Origin: Apostichopus californicus
Lineage: Eukaryota; Echinodermata; Holothuroidea; Aspidochirotida; Stichopodidae
DNA length: 24,889 nucleotides
NCBI GenBank assembly: GCA_020650975.1
Contig: JAIPMN010002506.1
Span: 1 to 24,889, forward strand
Reading direction: 5' to 3'
The translations under genes were made by a program, and so were the position numbers. The notes below the pieces were generated by a model. That model saw nothing but the letters and a program-made list of their open reading frames with translations. It was not told the origin of the DNA and searched no databases. Shown here in pieces: positions 18,901-24,206 of this stretch (positions are counted from its first letter, which is position 1; each line of letters opens with the position of its first letter).

Positions 18901-20610
18901 TGTTTTTGGTGAATGCAAAGATCGTTTGGGGTCATCAAAGTTCATACTCAGTAAAACCTTATAAACACACCTTGTAAACATGATATCCCCAATAAGGTTA
19001 CATCACATAGCTCATATTTGTTATGAGTCATTCTCAAAGTCAGTACAAGAACCCTATTATTTTGGGTGGAGGTCAAAGGTCATTTGGTGTCAGCAGATGT
19101 CAAAATATCAAATTGTTCTCATCAGATTAACTATTACAAATGCAAATGCAGCTCTTTTGCTGTTAGGGTCAGCATGCAAAATAAATTACCAACAACAAGC
19201 AAGGTCCCTCTGTCATTCTTTCATCGTTGTGGAATTATGTCACATGATCCCCAGTCATCAAGCCATGTAAGCACTGACTCTGTTTAGATTTGTACTGTTC
19301 TCCATCTGCAGTATTAACTTCAGCCCGCGTTATTAGCTTGTAGACTACTCTTGTGCTGCATATGTAATGTATTTAAAGGCAAGTAACTGCTGGGAAGGGG
19401 TTTCCCTCTGGTTATACTTGCATTTCATTTACCATCTGACAGCTTGGTGTGATGACTTATAAGGAAGACAGTGAGTTTCCAGCTGGAGAGGCCGGCAAAC
19501 CAAGTCCTGAAACTCAGTCACTCATAGAGAATGAAATCAGAAGACTTCTAAAGGTAGGTTGTGTACTCTTGAACAGTTCAATGCAGGCTGGTTGTGTACT
19601 CTTGAACAGTTCAATGCAGGCTGGTTGTGTACTCTTGAACAGTTCAATGCAGGCTGGTTGTGTACTCTTGAACAGTTCAATGCAGGCTGGTTGTTTTGCA
19701 ATGTAACCTTTCTCACCATATAAAAACACTGTAGGCAGAAGGCACATGGATGTTAATTTTAAAACAGATGTTACTTACCAACAGTAATTCTCTATCATGC
19801 TCAGATGTCTAGCCTAATTTGCATATAAAACTCTAGACTGAGTTAGTTATGTTATTACATGATGGGCCATTATTTGTCTTCTCAAAACCTTTATATGTAA
19901 AGTCTATGTTACTGTTTGATAACAGCTTTTGTTAAGTGTACCTTCTGAAAGGCATTGTGATATGATAGTTTATTTATAATAACCAAATAAAACAAGAAAT
20001 CACCACAAAGTGCTGCTTTAATAGTGAAGAAGAGTATTTGTCTTAACTGTCAAACTTTTATACACAAATAAATTTGAACCATGAAACAAAGTATGGAATA
20101 TAAATGTTTCAAACATTGCAGCTTATTACTAAACACTGATGATATGTCAGTTTGTTTGACTAATAGAGCAACTCAATGTTAAAGTTTAACATTTGTTATT
20201 ATGCACGACTGCCTCCATAAACAGAATGCAAGAATGTCTCAATCAAAGAAATAGAAATATTTATTTATGACTACAAGTTATCTTATGTAATGGTCTCTAT
20301 AAAATTTGCATAAAGATTAATCAAATTGATCAATAATGAATGGAATGTGAAAAAGAAAATCCTGGAGATAAAGTTATATGCATGGATAGCGATAAACAAG
20401 GATTTATTTAAACTGAAATTTGACACTGAATTTTAAGACCATTTTGTCATCTTGTCTCCATGTTAACAGGAGTCGTACGAAAGAGCAAAGTTGATCTTAA
20501 AAAGCCACAGTAAGGAGCATCACAAGTTGGCACAGGCGCTTCTGCAGCACGAGACTCTGACATCAGAAGAAATTGCTGCAGTTATCACGGGAGAGGAACT
20601 CAAAAGTTGA
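806..20610 (+). CDS. YME1L1: YME1L1 orthologue, mitochondrial i-AAA protease (5'-partial, 14 exons)
   Basis: ATP-dependent zinc metalloprotease of the inner mitochondrial membrane, with its catalytic domains in the intermembrane space. In animals the family degrades unassembled or damaged membrane proteins and processes OPA1. Joined exons: 806-937, 1634-1740, 2498-2723, 4954-5030, 5678-5768, 6070-6222, 6615-6810, 7278-7390, 7618-7662, 8186-8296, 10425-10576, 16169-16369, 19443-19553, 20470-20610. Every junction keeps frame and uses GT-AG. Counting from the first complete codon: one membrane segment at about 134-154, Walker A GIPGTGKT 216-223, pore loop FVG 249-251, Walker B VIFIDE 271-276, sensor-1 N320, arginine fingers R331 and R334, zinc site HEGGH 436-440, third ligand D514, and a C-terminal helical region. 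[12 protein letters not shown] and the single membrane segment point to the i-AAA type and not AFG3L/paraplegin. The N-terminus (roughly 100-150 residues by comparison with human) lies outside the window. Multiple intact introns exclude a processed pseudogene. Confidence 0.96.
938..1633. other. Intron 1 of window, only homopolymer runs
   Basis: Holds an uninterrupted C16 run (1004-1019) and a G-rich run near 1363-1379. No gene or transposon signal was seen. Confidence 0.6.
1634..1740 (+). CDS. YME1L1: YME1L exon 2 of window: conserved SRGFKT segment
   Basis: Acceptor TTTCATAG, donor GTGAGT at 1741. It reads [21 protein letters not shown] and on through [19 protein letters not shown] matches human YME1L1, where it lies upstream of the membrane span. 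It is basic and serine-rich, as expected before the membrane anchor. It enters at phase 1 and leaves at phase 0, matching both neighbours. Confidence 0.88.
1741..2497. other. Intron 2 of window, nothing recognised
   Basis: AT-rich intron with no transposon ends and no coding signal on either strand. The short ORFs are chance. Confidence 0.6.
2498..2723 (+). CDS. YME1L1: YME1L exon 3 of window: linker helix and transmembrane segment
   Basis: Acceptor TTTTTTCCTTCTAAG, donor GTAAGT at 2724. Contains [14 protein letters not shown] (human has DAFKTGFAEGFLKA) followed by a hydrophobic stretch of about 20 residues, [17 protein letters not shown], which is the single inner-membrane anchor. The charged KKSERWKGW before it should lie on the matrix side. 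The 3' end of this exon and its donor are partly duplicated about 154 bp downstream (see the repeat entry). Confidence 0.93.
2690..2935 (+). repeat. Local duplication of exon 3 end with its 5' splice site
   Basis: 2690-2775 and 2844-2935 align (GCTACATCTACCTCAAGATG against GCTGCATTTACATCAGGATG), then TGTAAGTTT in both, and later TTTCATTTGAG...CATAGTGATAT. The first copy spans the coding end of exon 3 and the real donor at 2724. The second carries a decoy GTAAGT at 2878 but an in-frame stop, so it is not a functional exon end. Confidence 0.7.
2991..4560. mobile_element. 1570-bp TA-flanked terminal-inverted-repeat transposon, non-autonomous
   Basis: Ends are perfect 28-bp inverted repeats: CAGTACCGCCAATAAGTAAC plus CTTGGTAAA-type sequence at 2991-3018, mirrored at 4533-4560. 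Both are flanked by TA (2989-2990 and 4561-4562), the target duplication of Tc1/mariner/pogo-type elements, and CAGT is a usual terminus there. The interior has no transposase-like ORF; the longest, 93 codons at 3095-3376, has no DDE signature I can see. It contains a 30-bp perfect palindrome (3073-3102), a GCGTTCCTTTATTT duplication near 4436-4483, and the segment shared with 1-135. It is best read as an internally replaced non-autonomous copy. Confidence 0.88.
3073..3102. repeat. 30-bp perfect palindrome inside the TA element
   Basis: ACCCGCATTTAAATG followed by its exact reverse complement, with no spacer. It can fold into a 15-bp stem or act as a dimeric binding site close to the left end of the element. 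Confidence 0.95.
4954..5030 (+). CDS. YME1L1: YME1L exon 4 of window: membrane-proximal linker
   Basis: Acceptor CTCTCTCTGTAG, donor GTAAGA at 5031. Reads [17 protein letters not shown] then VSFNDVRG, matching the VTFEHVKG entry strand of the AAA domain in human YME1L1. Phase 1 in, phase 0 out. Confidence 0.93.
5031..5677 (+). other. Intron 4 of window with a short degenerate repeat
   Basis: Between about 5360 and 5500, three or four diverged ~32-bp units occur (ATTGCCTTTGGTGCCCAGTA and relatives). The rest shows nothing recognisable. Confidence 0.45.
5678..5768 (+). CDS. YME1L1: YME1L exon 5 of window: start of AAA domain
   Basis: Acceptor ATGGCAG, donor GTAAAG at 5769. Reads [15 protein letters not shown] then [16 protein letters not shown], the standard AAA-protease lead into the Walker A strand (human VEEAKQELQEVVEFLKNP). 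Confidence 0.96.
5769..6069 (+). other. Intron 5 of window
   Basis: Nothing beyond a short imperfect CAGTCAATAAAT repeat near 6000-6035, next to the branch-point region. Confidence 0.5.
6070..6222 (+). CDS. YME1L1: YME1L exon 6 of window: Walker A and pore loop
   Basis: Acceptor TTTGTATAG, donor GTAAGT at 6223. Holds Walker A GIPGTGKT (6084-6107) and [20 protein letters not shown]. The aromatic pore loop FVG follows and threads substrate through the hexamer. Family members normally have GPPGTGKT, so Ile replaces the first Pro. The residues that bind phosphate (G, G, K, T) are intact, so activity is expected. Confidence 0.97.
6223..6614 (+). other. Intron 6 of window, nothing recognised
   Basis: AT-rich, no transposon ends and no coding signal other than run-on of flanking exons. 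Confidence 0.6.
6615..6810 (+). CDS. YME1L1: YME1L exon 7 of window: Walker B, sensor 1
   Basis: Acceptor TATATTGCAG, donor GTAAGT at 6811. [14 protein letters not shown] carries the Walker B acidic pair. [18 protein letters not shown] is the i-AAA signature, where m-AAA and FtsH proteins read EREQTLNQLL. AATNF supplies sensor-1 Asn. Enters at phase 1, leaves at phase 2. Confidence 0.97.
6811..7277 (+). other. Intron 7 of window, nothing recognised
   Basis: No repeats with partners in the window. ORFs here are run-on from exon 7 or chance. Confidence 0.6.
7278..7390 (+). CDS. YME1L1: YME1L exon 8 of window: arginine fingers (second region of homology)
   Basis: Acceptor CTTTTTCAG, donor GTGAGG at 7391. 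Reads [18 protein letters not shown]. The two arginines of RPGR act in trans on the neighbouring subunit's ATP site. The rest starts the lid subdomain. Confidence 0.96.
7618..7662 (+). CDS. YME1L1: YME1L exon 9 of window: 45-bp microexon in lid domain
   Basis: Acceptor TTCTTCATAG, donor GTAGGT at 7663. Encodes [15 protein letters not shown], the AAA lid motif (human DPEIIARGTVGFS). Without it the frame still continues (phase 1 at both ends), so exon skipping would delete 15 residues without a frameshift. Confidence 0.95.
7663..8185 (+). other. Intron 9 of window, nothing recognised
   Basis: No repeat family or coding signal identified. Confidence 0.6.
8186..8296 (+). CDS. YME1L1: YME1L exon 10 of window: lid helices
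   Basis: Acceptor TTGTCCACAG, donor GTAAGT at 8297. Begins [18 protein letters not shown] and ends FAKDKILM-G, matching human [16 protein letters not shown] and FSKDKILMG. Sensor-2 region of the AAA module. Phase 1 at both ends. Confidence 0.96.
8297..8744 (+). other. Start of intron 10 with several decoy donors
   Basis: ATGGGTAAG-like strings recur after the true donor (near 8355, 8484 and 8539), the last with flanks resembling the real exon-intron junction (TAATGGGTAAGTTACTTAAA against TGATGGGTAAAAGTAGTTGA). Otherwise nothing recognised. Confidence 0.4.
8745..10272. repeat. 87-bp tandem satellite, about 13 copies, interrupted once
   Basis: The string TCACAACATG starts at 8781, 8868, 8955, 9042, 9129, 9216, 9303, 9390, 9477 and 9564, exactly 87 bases apart. 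After the insertion it recurs at 10063, 10150 (first base changed) and 10237. Copies differ by only a few bases. Most units contain HindIII (AAGCTT) and PstI (CTGCAG) sites. Because 87 is a multiple of three, one frame stays open and yields a spurious 29-residue repeat peptide. The array lies wholly within intron 10 and needs no transposase of its own. Confidence 0.97.
9599..10005. mobile_element. 407-bp non-autonomous DNA transposon inserted in the satellite
   Basis: Begins CAGGGGCGTATCCAGG and ends with the reverse complement (CCTGGATACGCCCCTG). GTCAT flanks both sides (9594-9598, 10006-10010). The satellite gives an independent check: TCACAACATG is 499 bases apart across the insertion, and 499 = 87 + 407 + 5. 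Subterminal CCAATAGGGGGG appears near both ends in direct orientation. No transposase is encoded. The CAGGGG terminus resembles hAT elements, but the duplication is 5 bp and not the usual 8, so the superfamily is open. Confidence 0.9.
10425..10576 (+). CDS. YME1L1: YME1L exon 11 of window: HEGGH zinc site
   Basis: Acceptor TGATACATTACAG, donor GTAAGT at 10577. Contains [15 protein letters not shown] (HExxH at 10491-10505; two His bind zinc, Glu is the catalytic base). [16 protein letters not shown] follows and is nearly identical to human. The intron before it is filled by the 87-bp satellite and the one after by nested retroelements. Confidence 0.97.
10577..10914. other. Start of intron 11, nothing recognised
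   Basis: No repeats or coding signal identified before the LINE fragment. Confidence 0.5.
10915..11405 (-). pseudogene. 3' fragment of a non-LTR retrotransposon (reverse transcriptase C-terminal region)
   Basis: On the minus strand, 11398 to about 11270 reads NRCAKFIF...[17 protein letters not shown], then a frameshift, and 11265-11014 reads [13 protein letters not shown]...[19 protein letters not shown] and on to [15 protein letters not shown]. This is the conserved tail of ORF2 in CR1/L2/jockey-type elements. After the stop comes a short 3' UTR with AGCGCA...GCGCT inverted arms (about 10949-10977) and an ATGT microsatellite tail (10915-10935), as in CR1/L2 3' ends. The copy is 5'-truncated and carries at least one frameshift, so it is dead. 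Clade assignment is tentative. Confidence 0.85.
11406..11953. other. AT-rich stretch between LINE and gypsy relics
   Basis: Contains a G-run near 11477-11489 and an (AT)n tract near 11627-11670. It could include the remains of a gypsy 3' LTR, because it follows the integrase end on the minus strand, but I see no matching 5' LTR to prove it. Confidence 0.4.
11954..12270 (-). pseudogene. gypsy integrase C-terminal relic
   Basis: Minus strand reads [20 protein letters not shown], then [40 protein letters not shown] and [20 protein letters not shown]. This is the post-core region typical of Ty3/gypsy integrases. Eighty-nine codons are still open from 12223 to 11954. It joins almost directly to reverse transcriptase sequence, so the integrase core is deleted. 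Confidence 0.85.
12330..12990 (-). pseudogene. gypsy reverse transcriptase relic
   Basis: Minus strand reads [21 protein letters not shown]-like [29 protein letters not shown] and PFGI. The catalytic box survives as VIMDDI (MDD at 12575-12583), then [21 protein letters not shown] and FLTMVNYI. Stops and frameshifts occur throughout. The connection to RNase H breaks off near 12330. Confidence 0.82.
13096..13335 (-). pseudogene. gypsy aspartic protease relic
   Basis: Minus strand reads [33 protein letters not shown] and, in another frame, [16 protein letters not shown]. The catalytic DTG is YTG at 13319-13327, and the active-site Asp is lost. The segment just upstream in coding order resumes beyond the TTAA element at 14158 (GFEADV...), separated from it by that insertion. 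Confidence 0.8.
13340..14153. mobile_element. 814-bp TTAA-flanked terminal-inverted-repeat element inside gypsy
   Basis: Starts AGCAGCATTTTGCGT and ends with its exact reverse complement (15 bp). TTAA flanks both sides (13336-13339 and 14154-14157). Removing it with one TTAA rejoins the minus-strand gypsy protease reading GFEADV-KVQ just before the TG-SNCN motif, which supports the boundaries. Inside, about 241 bp are tandemly duplicated (13344-13584 and 13585-13805), including the terminal motif. No transposase ORF. TTAA targets fit piggyBac or Kolobok; the AG start favours Kolobok, tentatively. Confidence 0.8.
14365..14880 (-). pseudogene. gypsy gag/nucleocapsid relic
   Basis: Minus-strand fragments read [19 protein letters not shown], then (after frameshifts) [42 protein letters not shown], as in gypsy gag. 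Two zinc knuckles follow: CPKCG...NNHRRQEC (about 14463-14421, one extra base) and [13 protein letters not shown] (about 14403-14365). At least four frame breaks are visible, so it makes no protein. Confidence 0.8.
14881..14960. mobile_element. Pogo/Tigger-like transposon end
   Basis: CAGTAAACCACGATTATCCA directly follows TA (14879-14880), and an inverted CGATTATC/GATAATCG pair lies within 70 bases, as in pogo-family termini. I could not find the opposite end, so only one terminus is claimed. Confidence 0.5.
14961..16168. other. Rest of intron 11, nothing recognised
   Basis: May include the body of the pogo-like element or more gypsy sequence, but no conserved motif was seen. The short ORFs look like chance. 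Confidence 0.4.
16169..16369 (+). CDS. YME1L1: YME1L exon 12 of window: peptidase core, third zinc ligand
   Basis: Acceptor TTCTTAACTTAG, donor GTAGGT at 16370. Starts [31 protein letters not shown] follows, then [15 protein letters not shown], whose Asp is the third zinc ligand of M41 peptidases. Ends GMSEK. Sixty-seven codons, phase 0 at both ends. Confidence 0.97.
16731..16962. repeat. Two diverged direct copies in intron 12
   Basis: GCCTATACCCTCA...AGTCACTTCTTGTATCC...ACAATGTC (16731-16815) recurs as GCCTACACCCTCA...AGTCACTTCTTGCATCC...ACAATGTG (16864-16962). The copies are about 135-145 bases apart. Confidence 0.6.
17068..17705. repeat. Dispersed repeat family, first cluster ((GT)n then CTTGTAAACA units)
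   Basis: A GT microsatellite (17067-17095) is followed by AGCTTGTAAACA at 17099 and again, as AGCTTGCAAACA, at 17381 (period 282). Both share TCTCAAGA, GGTAGATGCC, CCATCTCATG, ATATTAATGAGTGGG and ATATCTCTTCAAC. A third partial copy (ATTAATATTTATGAGTTGGT) lies near 17633. Confidence 0.75.
17706..18507. other. Intron 12 middle part, nothing clear
   Basis: Weak echoes of the neighbouring repeat family (AAGCATGATAACTCC near 17750). No coding signal. Confidence 0.4.
18508..19110. repeat. Dispersed repeat family, second cluster, with AGGTCA direct repeats
   Basis: Again a GT microsatellite (18508-18528), then CTTGTAAACA units near 18541, 18814 and 18970. Shared blocks are TTTGGCATGTGGCTTCCCCA, GAGTACAAGAACC..TATTGTTTTGGGT and AGGTCAAAGGT. 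A perfect AGGTCA-A-AGGTCA stands at 19070-19082, and AGGTCA-A-AGGTTA at 18627-18639 with GGGTCA close behind. Confidence 0.78.
19443..19553 (+). CDS. YME1L1: YME1L exon 13 of window
   Basis: Acceptor ACCATCTGACAG, donor GTAGGT at 19554. Reads [20 protein letters not shown] and then [17 protein letters not shown] (human LGVMTYSDTGKLSPETQ). The insert between MTY and SPETQ is about nine residues longer than in human, a lineage-specific loop. The donor is followed within four bases by a 33-bp minisatellite. Confidence 0.95.
19558..19689 (+). repeat. 33-bp minisatellite, four identical copies, abutting the exon 13 donor
   Basis: GTTGTGTACTCTTGAACAGT plus TCAATGCAGGCTG repeats four times without a change (19558, 19591, 19624, 19657), then a partial GTTG. 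The array begins at the fifth intron base. In frame with exon 13 it would encode an 11-residue repeat, but the strong donor and conserved next exon argue that it is intronic. Confidence 0.97.
19690..20469 (+). other. Rest of intron 13, nothing recognised
   Basis: AT-rich. No transposon ends or coding signals. Confidence 0.55.
20470..20610 (+). CDS. YME1L1: YME1L terminal coding exon and stop
   Basis: Acceptor CTCCATGTTAACAG. Reads [20 protein letters not shown], then [20 protein letters not shown] and GEELKS, with TGA at 20608-20610. Matches the human C-terminus (DSYERAKHILKTHAKEHKNL) in length and motif order, so the C-terminus is complete. Confidence 0.96.
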   Translation, partial: ESYERAKLILKSHSKEHHKLAQALLQHETLTSEEIAAVITGEELKS

Positions 20611-21754
20611 TGTAAATTGAAAAACAATAGAAGAGAAACCATTAGTCATTGTCATCCTTGGACTTGACTTCTAAACATGACAATGCATCCAGAAATTGTT
20701 ATTGTTGCTATTTTATTCATGTCTTGGATACTTTTAATACATTGGATGCTAAACATAAAAAAAGGTGTGAGAGAAAATATTGCAAAGGAAGCAAAGCCAG
20801 TCCACTGGCTTGGACATTCCATTAATCAAGCTGGTCATCTGTCTTCCAGAAGAAAGTATTGAAGTGAAAAAGGGTCAACTTATACTAGCAACCAATCAAT
20901 GGTACCTTGTCAACAATTCCCCTCAATGATGAAATAGTTGAGGAAAAACCACTTTCATAAACATAGTTACTGAATCACATACAGAATTGTAGTATTCCAC
21001 TTTTCCAAGGGATCCCCACAATGTATAAATTATACCATAAGCTCTAGTAAGGAATGGTATGTAATCTTCATTTACATTTTGTTTTAGTTATCATATGATT
21101 TAATATATTTTTCTTTTCTGGAAACAATGTTAAATACATTTTTAGTCTCAGATATGACACCACCAAGGTTTAAGTTCATAGTAACATTTTGTTTATATTC
21201 ACTAGGAGTGGTAATATATTTGACAGCTGTGTAATTGTTTTTATTGGGTATAGGTCCCTAAGTTAAGTGAGTGAAGTAAGTCACTGGTGTATAGAGATTT
21301 AATGCCATCTTTGAAGTCTTTTAAGTAGCTAATAGAAAATGTACATTTGTATTTCATAAAGCCTTGTTAACATAGACTGGGTGTTTCCAAGTATTTCTAT
21401 CAAAATAGAGAAGTAGATTTATGTTGGAAGGGCACAGACGACAGAAAGATGTGTTATCCCAGAATAGTGCCTTTTACTGTTGGTATCTATCTATCTAACA
21501 TAGTTAACGGCAGTGATTGTGTTTTTAAATTACCTGTTGTTTTCATTGCAATTCAATGTGCATCTTTTCTTTTCATATGTTCATATACTCCTTTGTGAAC
21601 CAGTTTTAGAACAGTAAAACCCACCATTCCCCTCAGATGTCTTGGTTCACACCTGTATCTAAACTTACTCTCTGATGACCTCCAACAAAAATGCCTCCTC
21701 ATGCAACCTTTGAATTGTCATTAGTTGATGGACAACATACTCAGTAAATGCTGT

Positions 21755-22190
21755 GGTTTCATATCATATGTGGTAGATGCTATGTTGGCAGTATCATATG
21801 TGACAGACATTATGGTTTTTCATATTGTATGTAAAAATGATCTGATTTACATATCACATGGGTGATGGATGTTATGGTTTACATTTAGTGACAGGTGCAA
21901 TGTTATTACATATCATATTTGACAGCTACTATTGTTTTAAAATCAAATGTGACAAATGCCTTGTTTTTACATTTATGTGACAGATGCTGTTGCTTATGAA
22001 CCATGTGAAAAATGCTGTGGTTGACATGACATATGTGACAAGGTTTATACATTTTTGACTGATTCTATGGCTTATATTGTTACAAGTGATATGTCCTTGT
22101 ACATCATATGTGACAGATGTGTTGGATTGTGCATGCCCTATGTGGCTGATAATGTTTTACATATCATATGTGACAGATGTAATGATTTAT
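21755..22190. repeat. Degenerate ~28-30-bp tandem repeat in the 3' UTR
   Basis: CATATGTGACAGATG and relatives recur about 14 times at 25-33-base intervals (for example near 21764, 21793, 21909, 22026, 22105, 22160), with TTTACATATCATATGTGACA the commonest form. It should be in the mature mRNA if the 22294 poly(A) signal is used. Confidence 0.75.
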
Positions 22191-22293
22191 GTAACAAACA
22201 CAAAGATTTGTATGCTATACTTAATCAGTCGTTGATAATTTTGTAGTAAGTCTTTCCTTTGTTGTAAAGATGAAATTGTAAAGAATCATGTGA

Positions 22294-22299
22294 AATAAA
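22294..22299 (+). terminator. Poly(A) signal AATAAA
   Basis: Canonical hexamer followed by a T-rich and then GT-rich stretch (TTTTTTAAAG, GGGGTTGTGC), the usual cleavage-factor context. Cleavage would be expected about 10-25 bases downstream. I found no other AATAAA in the 3' UTR. Confidence 0.65.
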
Positions 22300-22315
22300 T
22301 TCTGCCTGACTGGAT

Positions 22316-22840
22316 CATTTTTTAAAGTTTCTATGGGGTTGTGCATTTACTGAAATTGTTGTCCCATTTTATTGAACACAGTCCTAGGAGAGGGGTCTTG
22401 TTTTATATAATTTACAATCATTAGATGCTACTGTTATGTGATGATATGAAAGCTTTCCCCAAAGTCCAGAGAAGTCATGGTCAGGGTTTGGAGAAGGGGA
22501 GAGGGCAAGCACACTTCAGTTTTCAATATCTGGACAACTGTCAAAATAATTAACAAGTTAACCAGTATGTATCATAAGTATTACCAGCCAAATTGAAGTT
22601 TTATGTGATATTTGGGGCTGGGGGGGGGGGAGATTGTGAAGAAACTAGTAGGAGAAAAAATGGGGGACACTTTTTATACTTCGCACCTCTAGACACCCGG
22701 ATATGTTACTCTCTGGCTTTCTCTGTTGAGGATAGAATTTTTGTTGAAAACTGTCTATTGTTATTGTGCGCTGGCTTAAATGGATGTGTGCTCTTTATTT
22801 ATAGCTCATAACATCATGTAGTGCAAAATACTTCTTCCCC
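22316..22840. other. Downstream intergenic DNA, nothing recognised
   Basis: One G10-class run (22619-22630). The short ORF around it lacks any family feature. Confidence 0.5.
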
Positions 22841-23710
22841 TACAGATACAGCAATGGATATTAATGAAAGTTAGTCATAATCATCTATGACTGGTTGTAC
22901 CTATAGGGTGTTGAGGATTTATAGATTAAAGGTCATCAAGGGGTCAATAGTGGTCAGTCTCAGGGTGAATGCTTCAAATTGCTTGTTCTTGTGCATGGTT
23001 CAATGGATTTGGATTAGACACAATGGTCCATGGGTGGTGGACCATCATGGGTGTTTGATAATTTGAGGTCAAAGGTCCTGTAGGGGTGGGTCATTAGGGG
23101 TCAATATTGGAAAATAGGCAAAATAATGGTTCTCCTTCAGATAGCAATGACTGTTAATGAGAGTTGGTGATAATGATCCATGACAGGTGTGTCATGTTGA
23201 CTGTTTGGTATATTGAAGTTAAGGGTCATCTAGGGGTCAATCTGTTAAAAATCTCCAAAATACTTCTACGGATAGCAATGGATATTAATGAAAGTTAGTC
23301 ATAATCATGTATGACTGGAGGTACCTATAGGGTGTTAGGGATTTTTAGATCAAAGGCCATTATGAGGGCAATCTTAGGGTGAAGCTTCAAATTGCTTGTT
23401 CTTGTGCACTATTCAATGGATTTGGATTAAAATGGGTGTTGGACCATCATGCATATTTGATAAATTGAGGTCAAAGGTCATCTAGGGGTCATTGTTTTGA
23501 AAATATCCAAAATGCTTTGAAAGATACCAATGGCTGTTAATGAAAGTTGGTGATATTGATCCATGACAGGTGTGTCATGTTGACTGTTTAGTATTTTAGT
23601 TAAGGGTCATCTAGGGGTCAGTATGGCTCAATCTATGAAACCCTTCAACTGCTTCTTTACCTACAGATAGCAATAGATATGAATGAAAGTTAGTCATAAT
23701 CATCTGTAAG
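22841..23710. repeat. ~400-bp tandem repeat with AGGTCA-rich subunits
   Basis: Units begin at 22841, 23267 and 23662 (GATAGCAATGGATATTAATG, then AAAGTTAGTCATAATCAT). The first two are nearly full (426 and 395 bp), the third is cut short. Each is itself built of related ~140-bp parts. Repeated GGGTCA/AGGTCA half-sites occur, with a perfect AGGTCA-A-AGGTCA at 23468-23480 and AGGTCA-A-AGGTCC at 23066-23078. Confidence 0.85.
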
Positions 23711-24132
23711 TACAAAAATCCAATATACCCATTTGAAACACTTGTCCAAATGATCCATGTGGTATTAGCTACTGCACCATTGGTGCTCTAGTTCAATACT
23801 TGTCATGGGTCCTATGTGGCTCTATTTGCTTAGTTACACTGTTGATGGGGGGTTGTCTCCAGACTTTAAATCAGTTCCAATGTTATTTGGTTGATTGCTA
23901 TCAAGCGGTGGCACCTGAAATTCCAAAGTGTGGGTGGGGAGGGGCAAGCAAAATATTGGGTTGGTGTAAAAAGTTTCGATTTGCAAAAACACACTTGTAT
24001 AAAGTGCACACCATAGGAAATTTTGGGAGTACAGGAAATTTAGGGAACAGTCCAACCCCACGCTCATCCCACGCTTCATCGGTGAACCAAATTTAAGGTA
24101 TGAACATTTTAACTTTAAAGTGAAATGCAAAC
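23711..24132. other. Intergenic DNA, nothing recognised
   Basis: Overlapping 98-codon ORFs on both strands share the same bases and show no family features. Confidence 0.45.
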
Positions 24133-24206
24133 ACGTCCCTGGTTATATGACACAAAAGTTTTGTCACAATTGTGACAAAACTTTTGTGTCATATAACCAG
24201 GGACGT
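24133..24206. repeat. 74-bp perfect palindrome
   Basis: ACGTCCCTGGTTATATGACA through GTTTTGTCACAA, followed with no spacer by its exact reverse complement. I checked the pairing base by base (24133 with 24206, to 24169 with 24170). The flanking bases do not pair. No target duplication is evident. Confidence 0.97.

Larger units (their letters stand above)
20611..22315 (+). other. YME1L1: 3' UTR of the YME1L gene
   Basis: AT-rich, no conserved coding signal, and no splice acceptor needed after the stop. It runs to the only clear AATAAA (22294) downstream of the stop. It includes a degenerate ~28-bp tandem repeat in its last third. A 61-codon ORF (20677-20862) with one hydrophobic segment lies 66 bases after the stop. 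The exact 3' end is inferred. Confidence 0.65.

Noticed and set aside
19449..19706. 85-codon ORF running from exon 13 into a peptide repeat
   Set aside because: A strong GTAGGT donor and the conserved next exon show that the coding part ends at 19553; the rest is the minisatellite.
806..20610. AFG3L/paraplegin or bacterial FtsH identity
   Set aside because: [12 protein letters not shown], one membrane segment and end-to-end similarity to YME1L1 favour the i-AAA type.
22593..22811. 72-codon ORF with a glycine run
   Set aside because: The glycines come from a G homopolymer; no family features.
23800..24130. Overlapping 98-codon ORFs on both strands
   Set aside because: They are mirror readings of the same bases with no domain, splice or composition support.
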